From assembly GCA_017427265.1 (NCBI GenBank), contig JAFRTG010000003.1:1-64000 (forward strand): a stretch of 64,000 nt of DNA, in the 5' to 3' direction. A model generated the notes under the pieces. It was given only the letters and a program-made list of their open reading frames with translations, searched no databases and was not told the DNA's origin. The number at the start of each line of letters is the position of its first letter. Position 1 is the first letter of the stretch. The DNA comes from Oscillospiraceae bacterium. GTDB taxonomy: Bacteria; Bacillota; Clostridia; Oscillospirales; Ruminococcaceae. The translations under genes and the position numbers were made by a program. Positions 23,960 through 33,207 of the stretch are shown here, piece by piece.

Positions 23960-24726
23960 TGGCAAAGATCATGTCTCTGATTTATCGGGAATGGATACTT
24001 ATGAGAAAAATACTGCTCCTCGGACTGGCCGTTGCAGCCGGTATGCTGTTGATGTTTTCGTTCCTCGGATACAGCTTTCAGAACGGCGCTTTCATCGGGA
24101 ATGAAAAGCTGAGCAATATGTTCGCAAAGACAGGCGGTTATTTTGAGACATATCTGATTGTGTTCTTTCTGTTTCCTGTAGCGGGAAGCTGTGCAGCAGC
24201 ATATGAAAGCGATATCAAGGCAAACTGGATGCGCTATGCCATGACGACCCCTGCAGATACAAAGGCGCGTGCGCTTGCACATACACTGTTTCTGTTCATC
24301 CGAATCCTTGCTGCATTCGGACTGGCGGTGATTGCCGGCATGCTGATGACGGAAGCCTTCGGCAAACCGTTTACGGCCGGAATGGCTGCCGACTTCGGGT
24401 TGTATTGCTGTATCACACTGATTCCGATTTGTATCAGTGAGCTTTTCTGGAGCAAAGCAAAAGATGTGATCTCTTATAAAAAGCAGGGAAGCCGCATGGC
24501 CTGTGTGTTTGGCGGACTCGGCGTTGTGGTCGGTCTGCTGTGTGCAAGAACAACGAAAAGTGCCGGCACGAACGCTGATCCCCTGACAGCACTTGCACCG
24601 GTGATCCACAAGTATGTTGCATTCAGGAATACGGTGCAGCCTTTTGTCATCCCCGTTCTCATCGGACTGATCGTCCTGATCTATGTGACCGTAAAGCGGA
24701 ATCTCGACAGCTTAAAGCGTGCATAA
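23959..24726 (+). CDS. ABC transporter permease, six-helix (ABC-2-like)
   Basis: A 255-residue membrane protein with about six hydrophobic helices (for example KILLLGLAVAAGMLLMF near the start and FVIPVLIGLIVLIYV at the end). The start ATG shares its A with the TAA of the ATPase gene, and AAAGGAG stands upstream. It has no enzymatic motif. It presumably pairs with the next gene product to form the channel of the transporter. It is one of two dissimilar permeases, which suggests a heterodimer. Confidence 0.85.
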   Translation: MAKIMSLIYREWILMRKILLLGLAVAAGMLLMFSFLGYSFQNGAFIGNEKLSNMFAKTGGYFETYLIVFFLFPVAGSCAAAYESDIKANWMRYAMTTPADTKARALAHTLFLFIRILAAFGLAVIAGMLMTEAFGKPFTAGMAADFGLYCCITLIPICISELFWSKAKDVISYKKQGSRMACVFGGLGVVVGLLCARTTKSAGTNADPLTALAPVIHKYVAFRNTVQPFVIPVLIGLIVLIYVTVKRNLDSLKRA

Positions 24727-24740
24727 GGAGGTCATAACAA

Positions 24741-25514
24741 ATGCAGGGAACAGTATACAAAGAACTGGTGCAGAACCGTTTTTTCCTGCTGTGCGGCCTT
24801 TTCCTGCCGCCGCTTGTCTATATCGCGGTCATCCTGATCGGGCTGATCCTGCACTTCGGAGAAACCGACTTTTCATGGGAAGGCTTTTTCTCGGAATTTC
24901 TCGCAGACGGCGCTATGTTTCCGAGCAAGCTGCTGATTCTGCTGATCTCATACAGCGGCATGAGACTGTTATCCGCATCGGTGTTTTCTCAGGACGAATC
25001 CAAACGCAAGAGTCTTCTGATGGCTGCCGTTCCGGACGGAACAGCGCGGCAGATCTACGGAAAATATGTCATCCTGTTCATGGCATATGCGCTGTTTTTT
25101 GTTTCTGCCGGCTTTACTGACAGCTTTATGAACTGGATTGTTTTCTGCTTGACAGGGAAAACAACGCCTTCGATGCTGAATCTTCTTGCGCTGATCCTGT
25201 TTGCACAGCTGTTTCTGCGAAGCATTGAGATTCCGTTTTATGTCCGGTACAGCGCAAGAATCGGCAAATATGTCCTCATCATCCTGATGATTCTGATTAT
25301 GCTTGCGATGCTGTTTGTCATGCTGTATGTGCCCTCCTTCGGCAATATCCTCACAGTGATCTGGGATTGGTACAACAGGCTGCTGAACGGTGAGCTTGCG
25401 GAAGAATCCGTGTTTCTCATATCGGTGTTTCCGCCAGTGTCGATCGCTGCTTATCTGATTTCCTACCGCATCTCGTGCAAGCTCTGGCTGAAAGGAGTGG
25501 CAAATTATGAATAA
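24741..25514 (+). CDS. ABC transporter permease, second subunit
   Basis: A 257-residue membrane protein with about six helices (FLLCGLFLPPLVYIAVILIG, YVLIILMILIMLAMLFVML). AAGGAGG lies 8 bases before the ATG. The N-terminus starts MQGTVYKELVQNRFFLL, typical of ABC-2 permeases. It overlaps the CPBP gene by 8 bases. No further function is visible. Confidence 0.85.
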   Translation: MQGTVYKELVQNRFFLLCGLFLPPLVYIAVILIGLILHFGETDFSWEGFFSEFLADGAMFPSKLLILLISYSGMRLLSASVFSQDESKRKSLLMAAVPDGTARQIYGKYVILFMAYALFFVSAGFTDSFMNWIVFCLTGKTTPSMLNLLALILFAQLFLRSIEIPFYVRYSARIGKYVLIILMILIMLAMLFVMLYVPSFGNILTVIWDWYNRLLNGELAEESVFLISVFPPVSIAAYLISYRISCKLWLKGVANYE

Positions 25515-26367
25515 CCGTTCCGCCGACATCAAACGCATCGTCATATTTCTGCTCCTTTCCTTTGCAATCGCGTGGATTCCGTGGATTATCATGAACAGTC
25601 TGTACGACTTTTACGACTGGTTTACAGGCGAAAAACAATATCCGTTTCTCTGGCTCCTGCTGCTGGCAGGCGGATCCCCTGCCATCGCCAGTTTCCTGAC
25701 CAGATGCATCACAAAGGAAGGCATCGCAGACGATTCCCTGCGGCTGAAGCTGAAAGGCAATCTGAAATACTATGTGCTTGCTTTACTGTTGCCGCTCAGC
25801 ATCGGGCTGCTTCGAGGAACCATCGCACAGAAAATGCATATCGCCGAAGATGCGGAACTTTCCGGATGGATGACTGCTTCTGTTATCGCGCAGGCATTCT
25901 GGCTCTCGCCTGTTATGGCGTTCAATACCTTTGGTGAAGAATACGGCTGGCGCGGATATTTATATCCGAAGCTCGAAAAAGTCACAAACAGACCGGCTGC
26001 ACTTATAATCGGCGGTATCATTTGGGGACTGTGGCACGCACCGCTGACCGTCAAGGGGCATAATTTCGGTACGGGATACCGGGGCTTTCCGTGGCTCGGC
26101 ATTCTGCTGATGTGCGGTTTCTGCGTGGTTTTGGGAATCTTTCTGCACTGGCTGACGCAGAAATCCGGCTCGGTCTATCCGGCATCCATCGCGCATTCTG
26201 CGACAAACAGCGGCGCAACATTGATTATGATGGCGTTCGTTCAGATGAATGCGGATCGCCGTGATATCCCGCTCCGTGCAAGCCTGATTCTGCTTGCCCC
26301 GATGCTGCTCTATCTGCTGTTTATTCCGTTTCTGATGAATCGCAGAAAGGAACAGAAATGCGTATGA
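25507..26367 (+). CDS. CPBP-family intramembrane metalloprotease
   Basis: A 286-residue protein with about eight membrane helices and the full motif set: GEEYGWRGYL (Glu pair at about 144-145 and Arg four residues later), IWGLWHAPL, and IAHSATNSG near the end. Relatives cleave prenylated proteins or peptides or protect producers from bacteriocins. Its place in an operon with a YtrA-like regulator and ABC exporter supports a defence or self-immunity role, by inference. It overlaps both neighbours. Confidence 0.88.
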   Translation: MNNRSADIKRIVIFLLLSFAIAWIPWIIMNSLYDFYDWFTGEKQYPFLWLLLLAGGSPAIASFLTRCITKEGIADDSLRLKLKGNLKYYVLALLLPLSIGLLRGTIAQKMHIAEDAELSGWMTASVIAQAFWLSPVMAFNTFGEEYGWRGYLYPKLEKVTNRPAALIIGGIIWGLWHAPLTVKGHNFGTGYRGFPWLGILLMCGFCVVLGIFLHWLTQKSGSVYPASIAHSATNSGATLIMMAFVQMNADRRDIPLRASLILLAPMLLYLLFIPFLMNRRKEQKCV

Positions 26368-27542
26368 AAAAAATAAGCAGGAGAATCGTCAGGGGGCTTT
26401 TGATTCTGATTGCTGCTTTTCTTGTGCTGTGGCTCCTCGTTTTTATCAACAGCAAAATCAGGTTCAGACGTGACAAAGCGTTTCTGGAAGAAAAGGGATA
26501 CTGCAATCTCGTATCTGCCGGAGATTATTCCGTCAATGTGCTGATCTATGGGAATGAAAACGGAAAACACCGCATCATCGCAATGGCAGGTCAGGGCATA
26601 CCGGACAGCTGCATCACGATGCGGAGAATGACTGCCGCTCTGGAATCTGACAATCAGGTGATCTTCCTTGACCGTGCAGGATACGGCATCAGCGATGACA
26701 CAGCGCAGAAAATGACCGTTGAGAATATCGTGGCGGCATACAGAGCAGCGCTGAAAAATGCCGGGATCGAAGCCCCTTATGTGCTCATGCCGCATTCCAT
26801 CGGCGGTGTGTATGCAACCTGTTGGGAGAGTCAATACCCCGATGAAATCGAAGCTGTTGCGATCATTGACGGCACAGAGCTGGAAGCGGTATCCCCTGAG
26901 AAACAGGACAATGATGATACCGCGGAGATGCGTCTCTATTACAGGCTCGTTAAGGCAGGTCTCGGCGGAACGGGAAATCTGCTGCTGAAACACTTTCTTC
27001 CGCCGAAGGAATGGCTGCGTGACGATGAACAAACAGCGGAATATGCTATGGCTTTGATGACCTATGATTCCCGTGCGCTGCTTTCCGAGAGTGCACAGGA
27101 ATACCGGAATATCAATACCGCATGGGAAGCGATCGTGACAAACGATATTCCGAAAATTTATATATCCACGGCTTACCTTACGGCGGAGGATATTGAAGCT
27201 GACGGCGTTCTGACAGATGAAATGATCGAAGAACTGATGAATGACCGCAGGGAGTTGAAGGCAGAGCTTGAGAAGCAGTACAAAAACGGCGAAATATCGC
27301 TGGAAGTTTATGACGAGCTTCTGCCGGAGCTGCCGGACACGCAGGCTGAAAGCCGGCAGATGGCGCTGGAGGACTGCCTTGCATACGGACGCGATTATAA
27401 GGAGAGAATTCTGCGTCCGTATTTTGAAAAGCTCGGTCGCTGTGAGATGATAAATCTCCCCGGCGACCATCTGATCTATGAACAAAAGCCGGATGCATGC
27501 GCAAAAATCATTCGTGATTTTCTTGCGGCATCAGAAAGCTGA
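26358..27542 (+). CDS. Membrane-anchored alpha/beta hydrolase
   Basis: This is a 394-residue protein. One N-terminal membrane helix (about 10-32, GLLILIAAFLVLWLLVFI) anchors an alpha/beta-hydrolase domain. The nucleophile elbow is PHSIGG (Ser at about residue 142), close to the usual GxSxG but with Pro first. GRAGYGISDD lies upstream and the catalytic His is in NLPGDHLIYE (about 375). A Glu-rich helical insert (about 285-330) may be a lid. It is last in the GntR-ABC-CPBP operon and overlaps the CPBP gene. Substrate unknown; an esterase or peptidase acting on the transported compound is one guess. Confidence 0.85.
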   Translation: MRMKKISRRIVRGLLILIAAFLVLWLLVFINSKIRFRRDKAFLEEKGYCNLVSAGDYSVNVLIYGNENGKHRIIAMAGQGIPDSCITMRRMTAALESDNQVIFLDRAGYGISDDTAQKMTVENIVAAYRAALKNAGIEAPYVLMPHSIGGVYATCWESQYPDEIEAVAIIDGTELEAVSPEKQDNDDTAEMRLYYRLVKAGLGGTGNLLLKHFLPPKEWLRDDEQTAEYAMALMTYDSRALLSESAQEYRNINTAWEAIVTNDIPKIYISTAYLTAEDIEADGVLTDEMIEELMNDRRELKAELEKQYKNGEISLEVYDELLPELPDTQAESRQMALEDCLAYGRDYKERILRPYFEKLGRCEMINLPGDHLIYEQKPDACAKIIRDFLAASES

Positions 27543-27565
27543 ATCCGGCAAAAGTGATGCAACAC

Positions 27566-27600
27566 AAAAGCTCTGCGAATGATGGATTCGCAGAGCTTTT
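27566..27600. terminator. Bidirectional terminator
   Basis: A perfect 15-base stem AAAAGCTCTGCGAAT / ATTCGCAGAGCTTTT with loop GATGG. It serves both the hydrolase gene (plus) and the CotH gene (minus), whose stop is 3 bases away. Confidence 0.92.
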
Positions 27601-27602
27601 GC

Positions 27603-29666
27603 TTATCTCTTGAATTTCAGTGCAAATACAACACCTGCAAGCAGAACGATTGCCGATACCCCAAGCAGGATATACGATGTGGTCATATCCTTTTGCGTTG
27701 TTCCGTTCATACCAGGGAAGCCGTTCATTTCCGGTCTGCTGCTGTTGTTTGTATCCGAGGCATCTGCATCGCCGCCATCTCCGTTCGGCGGTGTAAAACC
27801 TTCCGGCATATTTCCGTCAAAGCCCTGCGGCATTTCATTGCCCTGCATTTTTGACGGATCAAATCCTTCGGGCATTTCTCCGGCAGGAAACGCGGACGGG
27901 TCAACCCCCTCCGGGAATTTCCCGTCAAAATCAGACGGCATATTTCCGCCCGGCGGCTGCATATTGCCTGTATTGGTTACTTTGAGGCTCTTTCCGCTGC
28001 GGGTATCGTCGGATCGTCCGAACGCTTTTCCGCCGAAGCCTCCGCCGCTGCCCATAGATCCCATGTCAGATATATTCAGATCTGCGGTGTCAATCAGTGC
28101 TGTGCTGTCAGCAGACTGGCCGTCCGAGGTGGAAGGGATCGTTCCGTCAAGCTGACCCTTTACGCTTTCTGCACGGAGCGTACAGAACTTGGAGATTGCT
28201 GCCACACCCTTCTGAAATTCCTCATAGGTGCAGAATTTTGTCGGATCCTTCTTAACATACCCGTCTATCATATCTGCTGTCTCGCTGATGATAGACGCAA
28301 AATCGGTACTGTCGATGAACTCTGCAAACAGTTCATGATACATCTCAGTGTACTTCTCGCTGTCAAATATCCACGCAAGCATCGGGCGGTCGCTCATATC
28401 GTCGGAAACAGGCGTGTCGATCGCAGCATTCACGGAAGAAGAAGCACTTCCGCCCTGGAATGAGCCGTAGGCAAGATTGTAATCCCACGGAATCATGGAG
28501 AGCTGCCCGTTTTTCTCATAAAGATAGTAGTTGTGAATCATCATGCCCGTGTAGCTGTCTCCGTTGCAGAGAAAATTGTGAACTGCAAAATACCGGATAA
28601 CCTCATCGACATCGACTGTCGATTCGATATCATTCGCCTCAGATAATGCTTTCAGCGAACGGATCAGCCGCTTCTTGTCGGCATTGGTGACATCGGTCTT
28701 GGCATTGTTGAAGATATTGGAATAGCTGTCAATGTCATCGTCAATGTACTTCAGCTTGACATCATCGCTGCCCATTCCGCCGAAGCCCTTGAAATCAGGC
28801 ATTTTTCCGTCCTCTCCGAACATCTTCGACGGATCAAAGTCATCCGGCAATTCCATTCCGTCCGGCATTTTCATTCCCTGCGGCATGTTTCCGCCGAACA
28901 TATCCGGGCGGTTTCCTTTGTCAAAGCTCCTGCTCTTGCCTTCGGCTTTGTCAGAGGTTTTCTCAGCATCGGATCCTTCATCGCTGTTTTTCTTCATGAA
29001 ATCGTTCATGCTGAAATCCTTCCCGTTTCCGGGACCGCCGCCGCCAAAGCTCATGCTGTCAGGTTTGTAAAGCTCGCCGGGCTTGCTGCCGTAATTTCTC
29101 TGCAGGAAGGAATCCTCAATGCTCTCAACAGCAAGATAAAGTCCCCATTCCTCGCCGTTTACGGTCATATAGACATAACTGCAAAGCGGGGAATCCACGC
29201 CGAAATCGCTCATGAGCGTGTAGGCAAGATAATCCTTCATATAGGTGTTATCCTGTATGATATTGTTCAGGCAGAGCTTGTCAAGGCCGTGATAGCTTTT
29301 GGTGCTGTCATACTGATCGAACTCGATCTTGAAGCTGTAACGGCTGCTGTCCATGTTTCTGACGGAGCTGAGAGAGGTATTGCCCTTTCCGCGAATTCCG
29401 ACATTCCTGACCGCTTCGCCGTCTATCACAACATTGCAGCGTGCATATTCCTCATTTTCGCAGGTTTCGATAAAGCTGTCCCAATCGTCCATGACGATAT
29501 CAAGCGTGTGGACCTTTGTACGGTCAAAGATGCGGTTCTCATACCCGGTCGCGTGTGCAGTCACACCGATGCCGAGTGCCTGCCCGTTACAGAAGATCAG
29601 CGCGATGACAAGTGTGAATGCAACAATGACGATACATATCCGATCTATGCTTTTATGTGCAGACAT
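27603..29666 (-). CDS. CotH-family protein kinase-like protein, membrane-anchored at the cell surface
   Basis: A 687-residue protein with an N-terminal signal/anchor (about 8-30) and a C-terminal membrane helix plus KFKR tail (about 662-687). The CotH domain spans about 50-480: IRGKGNTS (about 91), LDKLCLNNI, DNTYMKDYLAY, a Glu in LYLAVESI (about 181) and the active-site-like IPWDYNLAYGS (about 392). Spore CotH is an atypical kinase that phosphorylates coat proteins; here WDYN replaces WDYD, so activity is uncertain. Two low-complexity Met/Pro/Gly/Asp-rich stretches (about 205-300 and 570-650, PDGMELPDDFDPSKM type) interrupt the domain and precede the last helix. It is third in an operon with VTC-domain and DUF4956 proteins. 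Confidence 0.88.
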   Translation of the reverse strand: MSAHKSIDRICIVIVAFTLVIALIFCNGQALGIGVTAHATGYENRIFDRTKVHTLDIVMDDWDSFIETCENEEYARCNVVIDGEAVRNVGIRGKGNTSLSSVRNMDSSRYSFKIEFDQYDSTKSYHGLDKLCLNNIIQDNTYMKDYLAYTLMSDFGVDSPLCSYVYMTVNGEEWGLYLAVESIEDSFLQRNYGSKPGELYKPDSMSFGGGGPGNGKDFSMNDFMKKNSDEGSDAEKTSDKAEGKSRSFDKGNRPDMFGGNMPQGMKMPDGMELPDDFDPSKMFGEDGKMPDFKGFGGMGSDDVKLKYIDDDIDSYSNIFNNAKTDVTNADKKRLIRSLKALSEANDIESTVDVDEVIRYFAVHNFLCNGDSYTGMMIHNYYLYEKNGQLSMIPWDYNLAYGSFQGGSASSSVNAAIDTPVSDDMSDRPMLAWIFDSEKYTEMYHELFAEFIDSTDFASIISETADMIDGYVKKDPTKFCTYEEFQKGVAAISKFCTLRAESVKGQLDGTIPSTSDGQSADSTALIDTADLNISDMGSMGSGGGFGGKAFGRSDDTRSGKSLKVTNTGNMQPPGGNMPSDFDGKFPEGVDPSAFPAGEMPEGFDPSKMQGNEMPQGFDGNMPEGFTPPNGDGGDADASDTNNSSRPEMNGFPGMNGTTQKDMTTSYILLGVSAIVLLAGVVFALKFKR

Positions 29667-29678
29667 TCTCTCACACCC

Positions 29679-30350
29679 TTATCCCATATAATCGCCGTTA
29701 TAGCTTACCAGCACGGCACTGTGAACGCCCGGCATTTCGGAAAGCTCATTTACAAAATCAGTGTTGTCGTCTTTCAGGCGGACTTCAAGGTTCAGCTCAA
29801 CGCTGCCCTTCTGTGCAGTCTTGCTTTTCACAACGCAGCGCTCTGTTTTACCGTCAAGGAAGGACTTGGCCTTCGTTTCGCTCTCGTGACCGTCACAGCG
29901 GATTACCACGATATAAGGGTTCTTGTGGGATTTTCTGTTGACGAACACGAGCAGGATCACGCCGATGATGACGCTGCCGATGACTGCAAGCGGAATCATT
30001 CCGGCCGCGAGCACGATGCCGACAGCGATCGACCAGAACAGAAACGCAATGTCAAGCGGTTCTTTGATTGCTGTTCTGAAACGGACAATGGACAGTGCGC
30101 CGACCATACCGAGCGACAGGACAACATTGCTCGTTACGGCGAGAATAACAACGGTCGTTATCATCGTGAGTGCAACAAGCGTTGTGCCGAAGCTCGACGA
30201 ATACATAACGCCCGAATAGGTCTTTTTGTAGACAAGAAAAATAAAAACGCCGAGGCCGAATGCAAGCACAAGTGCGACTGCCATATCAAGAATGCTTACA
30301 TTCGTAATGTTCTCCAGAAAGTTGGATTTGAAAATATCATTGAAACTCAT
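29679..30350 (-). CDS. DUF4956 membrane protein
   Basis: A 223-residue protein with four N-terminal membrane helices (about 18-140) containing VLSLGMVGALSIVRFRTAIKEP, the highly conserved stretch I associate with DUF4956. A soluble C-terminal alpha/beta domain of about 75 residues (NPYIVVIRCDGHESETKAKS on) follows. It lies 12 bases before the CotH gene and 46 after the VTC gene. The three-gene set recurs in Firmicutes and Actinobacteria, but its job is not established as far as I know. A channel or anchor for the VTC-like polymerase is a guess. Confidence 0.85.
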   Translation of the reverse strand: MSFNDIFKSNFLENITNVSILDMAVALVLAFGLGVFIFLVYKKTYSGVMYSSSFGTTLVALTMITTVVILAVTSNVVLSLGMVGALSIVRFRTAIKEPLDIAFLFWSIAVGIVLAAGMIPLAVIGSVIIGVILLVFVNRKSHKNPYIVVIRCDGHESETKAKSFLDGKTERCVVKSKTAQKGSVELNLEVRLKDDNTDFVNELSEMPGVHSAVLVSYNGDYMG

Positions 30351-30396
30351 AATTATCTGCTCCTGTTATTGATTTCGTTCAAACTCTGAATTGGTT

Positions 30397-31065
30397 TCAG
30401 CCGTACATTCTGCATGCGGCATATTTGGAAAAAGCGCCCTCGCGTCTGTCTGCAAGGGAAACAGCGTCTCTGATGATGTCGGGAAGAAAAGCGTCCCACT
30501 TCACTTCCAGAATGATAGAATCCGAAACGGGAACGGTGACACAGTCCCCGTTCAGAAAATCGGTACACCGCATTCCGCTTCGGATATTGTAGTCAAGCGT
30601 GACACGGACATTCCCCGCGGGAAACACAAACGGTTCTCTGGTGTAATCCACAATCGTTTTGGGACGGATGCCCTGCACTGTCATTTTGGAGTAGAGCTCC
30701 CGGATCAGCGGATATTCCGAATCCAGCATAAACGCAAGATCGCCGTCAACGATGGCCTGCGCCTGCTGTGCTGTCAGCGGTGCACTCTGCTTGTTTCCAA
30801 GGTTGTCAAACTTGCTTTTCTTTTCCAGATGAATGACCGATGTATCCCCGTTATAATAACGGATACGGAATTTCTCACGGCGGTTCAAGCCATCTGTTTT
30901 CTCACGGAGCACCTTATCAGATAGATCGTCAAAATACAGGCTTCGTATCAGATATTTGCCGTTTATGGCGTGCGGATCGGGGTAAGCCGCCGCTGTGAGC
31001 CGGTGCCGGATTGTTATCATATCGGAGTAATTGATCTCATGCTTGACTTCATGTCTAAGCTCCAT
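30397..31065 (-). CDS. VTC-domain protein (polyphosphate polymerase-like, CYTH/TTM fold)
   Basis: A 222-residue protein with the tunnel-fold charged strands of VTC4-type polymerases: RHEVKHEI at the start, YLIRSLYFDD, RREKFRIRYYNG, IHLEKKSK, KTIVDYTREPFVF, VRVTLDYNIRS, and ILEVKWDAFLPD. The alternating Arg/Lys and Glu that line the tunnel and bind nucleotide and metal are present. Yeast VTC4 makes polyphosphate from ATP; bacterial relatives are often named by domain only. The start at 31065 has GAGGTG upstream. It is first in the operon with DUF4956 and CotH, so a surface phosphorylation or polymer-attachment pathway can be imagined. Confidence 0.85.
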   Translation of the reverse strand: MELRHEVKHEINYSDMITIRHRLTAAAYPDPHAINGKYLIRSLYFDDLSDKVLREKTDGLNRREKFRIRYYNGDTSVIHLEKKSKFDNLGNKQSAPLTAQQAQAIVDGDLAFMLDSEYPLIRELYSKMTVQGIRPKTIVDYTREPFVFPAGNVRVTLDYNIRSGMRCTDFLNGDCVTVPVSDSIILEVKWDAFLPDIIRDAVSLADRREGAFSKYAACRMYG

Positions 31066-31147
31066 ATTCTCACCTCTTTCATTTAACAAGGATGCCGCAG
31101 TCAGACACGCGATTATGCTGACTGTGCGCGGTACGATCTATGCTCTG

Positions 31148-31223
31148 ATTATACGCGCGCTCGCTGAATTGTTGCTGAAAATGAGCGTGAAAAAAATGGG
31201 ATGTTCGTGAAAGGTATGTGAAA
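31148..31223 (-). promoter_or_regulatory. CotH-operon promoter with five phased response-regulator repeats
   Basis: On the minus strand TATAAT is at 31153-31148, with no good -35. Upstream, TTTCAC/TTTCAG/ATTCAG words lie at 31223-31218, 31212-31207, 31192-31187, 31180-31175 and 31169-31164. The steps are 11, 20, 12 and 11 bases, about one or two helical turns, as expected for an OmpR-type activator. The divergent response regulator gene is next door. Confidence 0.6.
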
Positions 31224-31249
31224 AAACAAAAAATGCTTTGATTTTCAGC

Positions 31250-31278
31250 TTGCATTCAGCGTGATATTGTATTATAAT
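31250..31278 (+). promoter_or_regulatory. Promoter of the two-component operon
   Basis: TTGCAT (31250-31255), 17-base spacer, TATAAT (31273-31278), just downstream of the phased repeats that face the other way. Confidence 0.75.
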
Positions 31279-31315
31279 AGATACATATATGAGATGAGAG
31301 ATGGGGGGAATTGCT

Positions 31316-31993
31316 TTGAAGATTCTTATCATAGAGGACGAACGCACACTGGCGGATTCGCTGAAAGTCATGCTGAATTCAAAAGGCTTTGAAACCGATA
31401 CGGTCTATGACGGCGAAAGCGGAGAGCAGTATGCTCTGCTCGATGTTTACGACCTTATCATACTTGATATTATGCTTCCGGGAAAGAACGGGTATCAGGT
31501 TGCAAAAAGTCTTCGCAAAAATCACATCTCCGCCCCGATCCTTATGCTGACGGCAAGAGCAGATATTGAGGACAAAGTTCAGGGGCTGAATGCAGGCGCG
31601 GACTACTATCTCACGAAGCCCTTTGATTCCCGTGAACTGCTCGCCTGCATCAATGCACTCCTGCGCCGTCAGGGTACGCAGGTCAATGAGCTGGTATTCG
31701 GAAACACACATCTTGATCTGGAATCGGCGGCGCTCGTATGCGGTGAGAGCAGCGTCAGTCTTTCGGCAAGAGAGTTTGAAGTCATGCGTTTGCTTATGAC
31801 ATCGGGAAAAAATCATTTATCCAAAGAAACGCTGCTGACCAAGGTATGGGGCTATGATTCCAATGCCGTCGAAAATCATGTGGAGGTCTATGTCGGATTT
31901 CTGAGAAAAAAGCTGACAAGCATCGGCTCGGATATCCGTATCGAAGCAGTGCGGCGGCTTGGCTATCATCTGGAGTGTGACGGGCAATGCTGA
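31316..31993 (+). CDS. OmpR-family response regulator
   Basis: A receiver domain (1-115), with the acidic pair IEDE, phospho-acceptor Asp51 in LIILDIMLPG and the Lys in LTKPF, is joined to a winged helix-turn-helix (about 130-225, SLSAREFEVMRLLM to AVRRLGYHL). I take the TTG at 31316 as the start because GGGGGG lies 7 bases upstream and it gives the standard 225-residue length; an ATG at 31301 overlaps that site. It overlaps the histidine kinase gene. It probably binds the phased repeats at 31164-31223 and controls the VTC-DUF4956-CotH operon. Confidence 0.93.
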   Translation: MKILIIEDERTLADSLKVMLNSKGFETDTVYDGESGEQYALLDVYDLIILDIMLPGKNGYQVAKSLRKNHISAPILMLTARADIEDKVQGLNAGADYYLTKPFDSRELLACINALLRRQGTQVNELVFGNTHLDLESAALVCGESSVSLSAREFEVMRLLMTSGKNHLSKETLLTKVWGYDSNAVENHVEVYVGFLRKKLTSIGSDIRIEAVRRLGYHLECDGQC

Positions 31994-33207
31994 AAAAACT
32001 CAGGATAAAATTCATCATTGTCATCATGTCGATGCTGACAGTTCTGTTTGCTGTGATTTTCGGCGGGATTCTCCACTTCACAAGGCGTAATCTGGAGCGC
32101 GAGAGCTTACAGATGATGCGGGCAATGGCTTTTCAGCCGATGAATATGACCGCACCGATTGAAATACCCGATGACAGGGATAAAAAAATGCGCCTGCCGT
32201 TTTTTACGCTGCGGATAGAAAATAACGGCACAATCACTGCCTCCGGCGGAGGATACTATGATCTGACCGACAAAGAGTTACTGCAAAAGCTGACCGAAGC
32301 AGTATCAGAAAAAAAAGAACCGTCAGGCATAATAGCAGAGTACGATCTGCGTTATCTTGTAACCAGACAGCCCGGCAGCAGGACGATTGTTTTTGCCGAT
32401 ATTTCGAGCGAACGCACCATGCTGAACGGACTGATCCGAAACTGCATCATTGCAGGGCTGATCGGATATGCGGTGTTTTTCATCATCAGCCTTCTGCTTG
32501 CAAAATGGGTGACAAAGCCCGTTGAGAAAACCTGGACCGAGCAGAAGCAGTTTATTGCGGATGCTTCCCATGAACTGAAAACGCCGCTGACCGTTATCAT
32601 GACCAATGCAGAAATGCTGAATGACAACGATTATACCGAAGCTGACAGAAGCGTTTTCACAAAAAATATTCTCTCGATGTCGAAGCGCATGAGAGGACTG
32701 GTGGAAAGTCTGCTGGAGCTTGCAAGAATGGACAACAGAACATCCGTCGCAGAGATGAAAAGCCTTGACCTGAGCAAGCTCGTGTCTGACAGTATGTTAC
32801 CCTTTGAGCCGCTGTTTTTTGAAAGAAATATGGAGCTTTCATCGGATATTGAACCGGGGATCACTGCCGAGGGCGATAAGAACAAGCTGCGGCAGGTCAT
32901 GAGCATCCTGCTTGACAACGCCCTGAAATATGACGACCCTTCCGATCCTGTCAATATCAGGCTGGTGCGGAAAGGCCTGAACGCCGTACTGTCCGTTTCA
33001 GGCAAGGGAAAACCACTCTCCAAAGCAGAATGCAAAAATATCTTCAAGCGGTTTTACCGTGTCGATCAGGCCAGAACAGACGGCAGCAGCTATGGGCTCG
33101 GCTTATCCATTGCGGAGAGCATTATAAATGAACACGGCGGAAGAATATGGGCAGAGAGTGAGGAAGGCTTCAATACCTTCTTTGTTTCTGTGAATTTGAA
33201 AAAGTGA
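31987..33207 (+). CDS. Sensor histidine kinase
   Basis: A 406-residue membrane kinase. Helix 1 (about 9-31) and helix 2 (about 150-172) flank an extracytoplasmic sensor of about 120 residues. The phospho-acceptor His195 is in DASHELKTPLT. The ATP-binding domain shows the N box (LLDNALKY) and a G box (SYGLGLSIAESI). It overlaps the response regulator by 7 bases and forms one two-component pair with it. The signal is unknown; the outer domain has no recognised fold. Confidence 0.93.
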   Translation: MLKKLRIKFIIVIMSMLTVLFAVIFGGILHFTRRNLERESLQMMRAMAFQPMNMTAPIEIPDDRDKKMRLPFFTLRIENNGTITASGGGYYDLTDKELLQKLTEAVSEKKEPSGIIAEYDLRYLVTRQPGSRTIVFADISSERTMLNGLIRNCIIAGLIGYAVFFIISLLLAKWVTKPVEKTWTEQKQFIADASHELKTPLTVIMTNAEMLNDNDYTEADRSVFTKNILSMSKRMRGLVESLLELARMDNRTSVAEMKSLDLSKLVSDSMLPFEPLFFERNMELSSDIEPGITAEGDKNKLRQVMSILLDNALKYDDPSDPVNIRLVRKGLNAVLSVSGKGKPLSKAECKNIFKRFYRVDQARTDGSSYGLGLSIAESIINEHGGRIWAESEEGFNTFFVSVNLKK

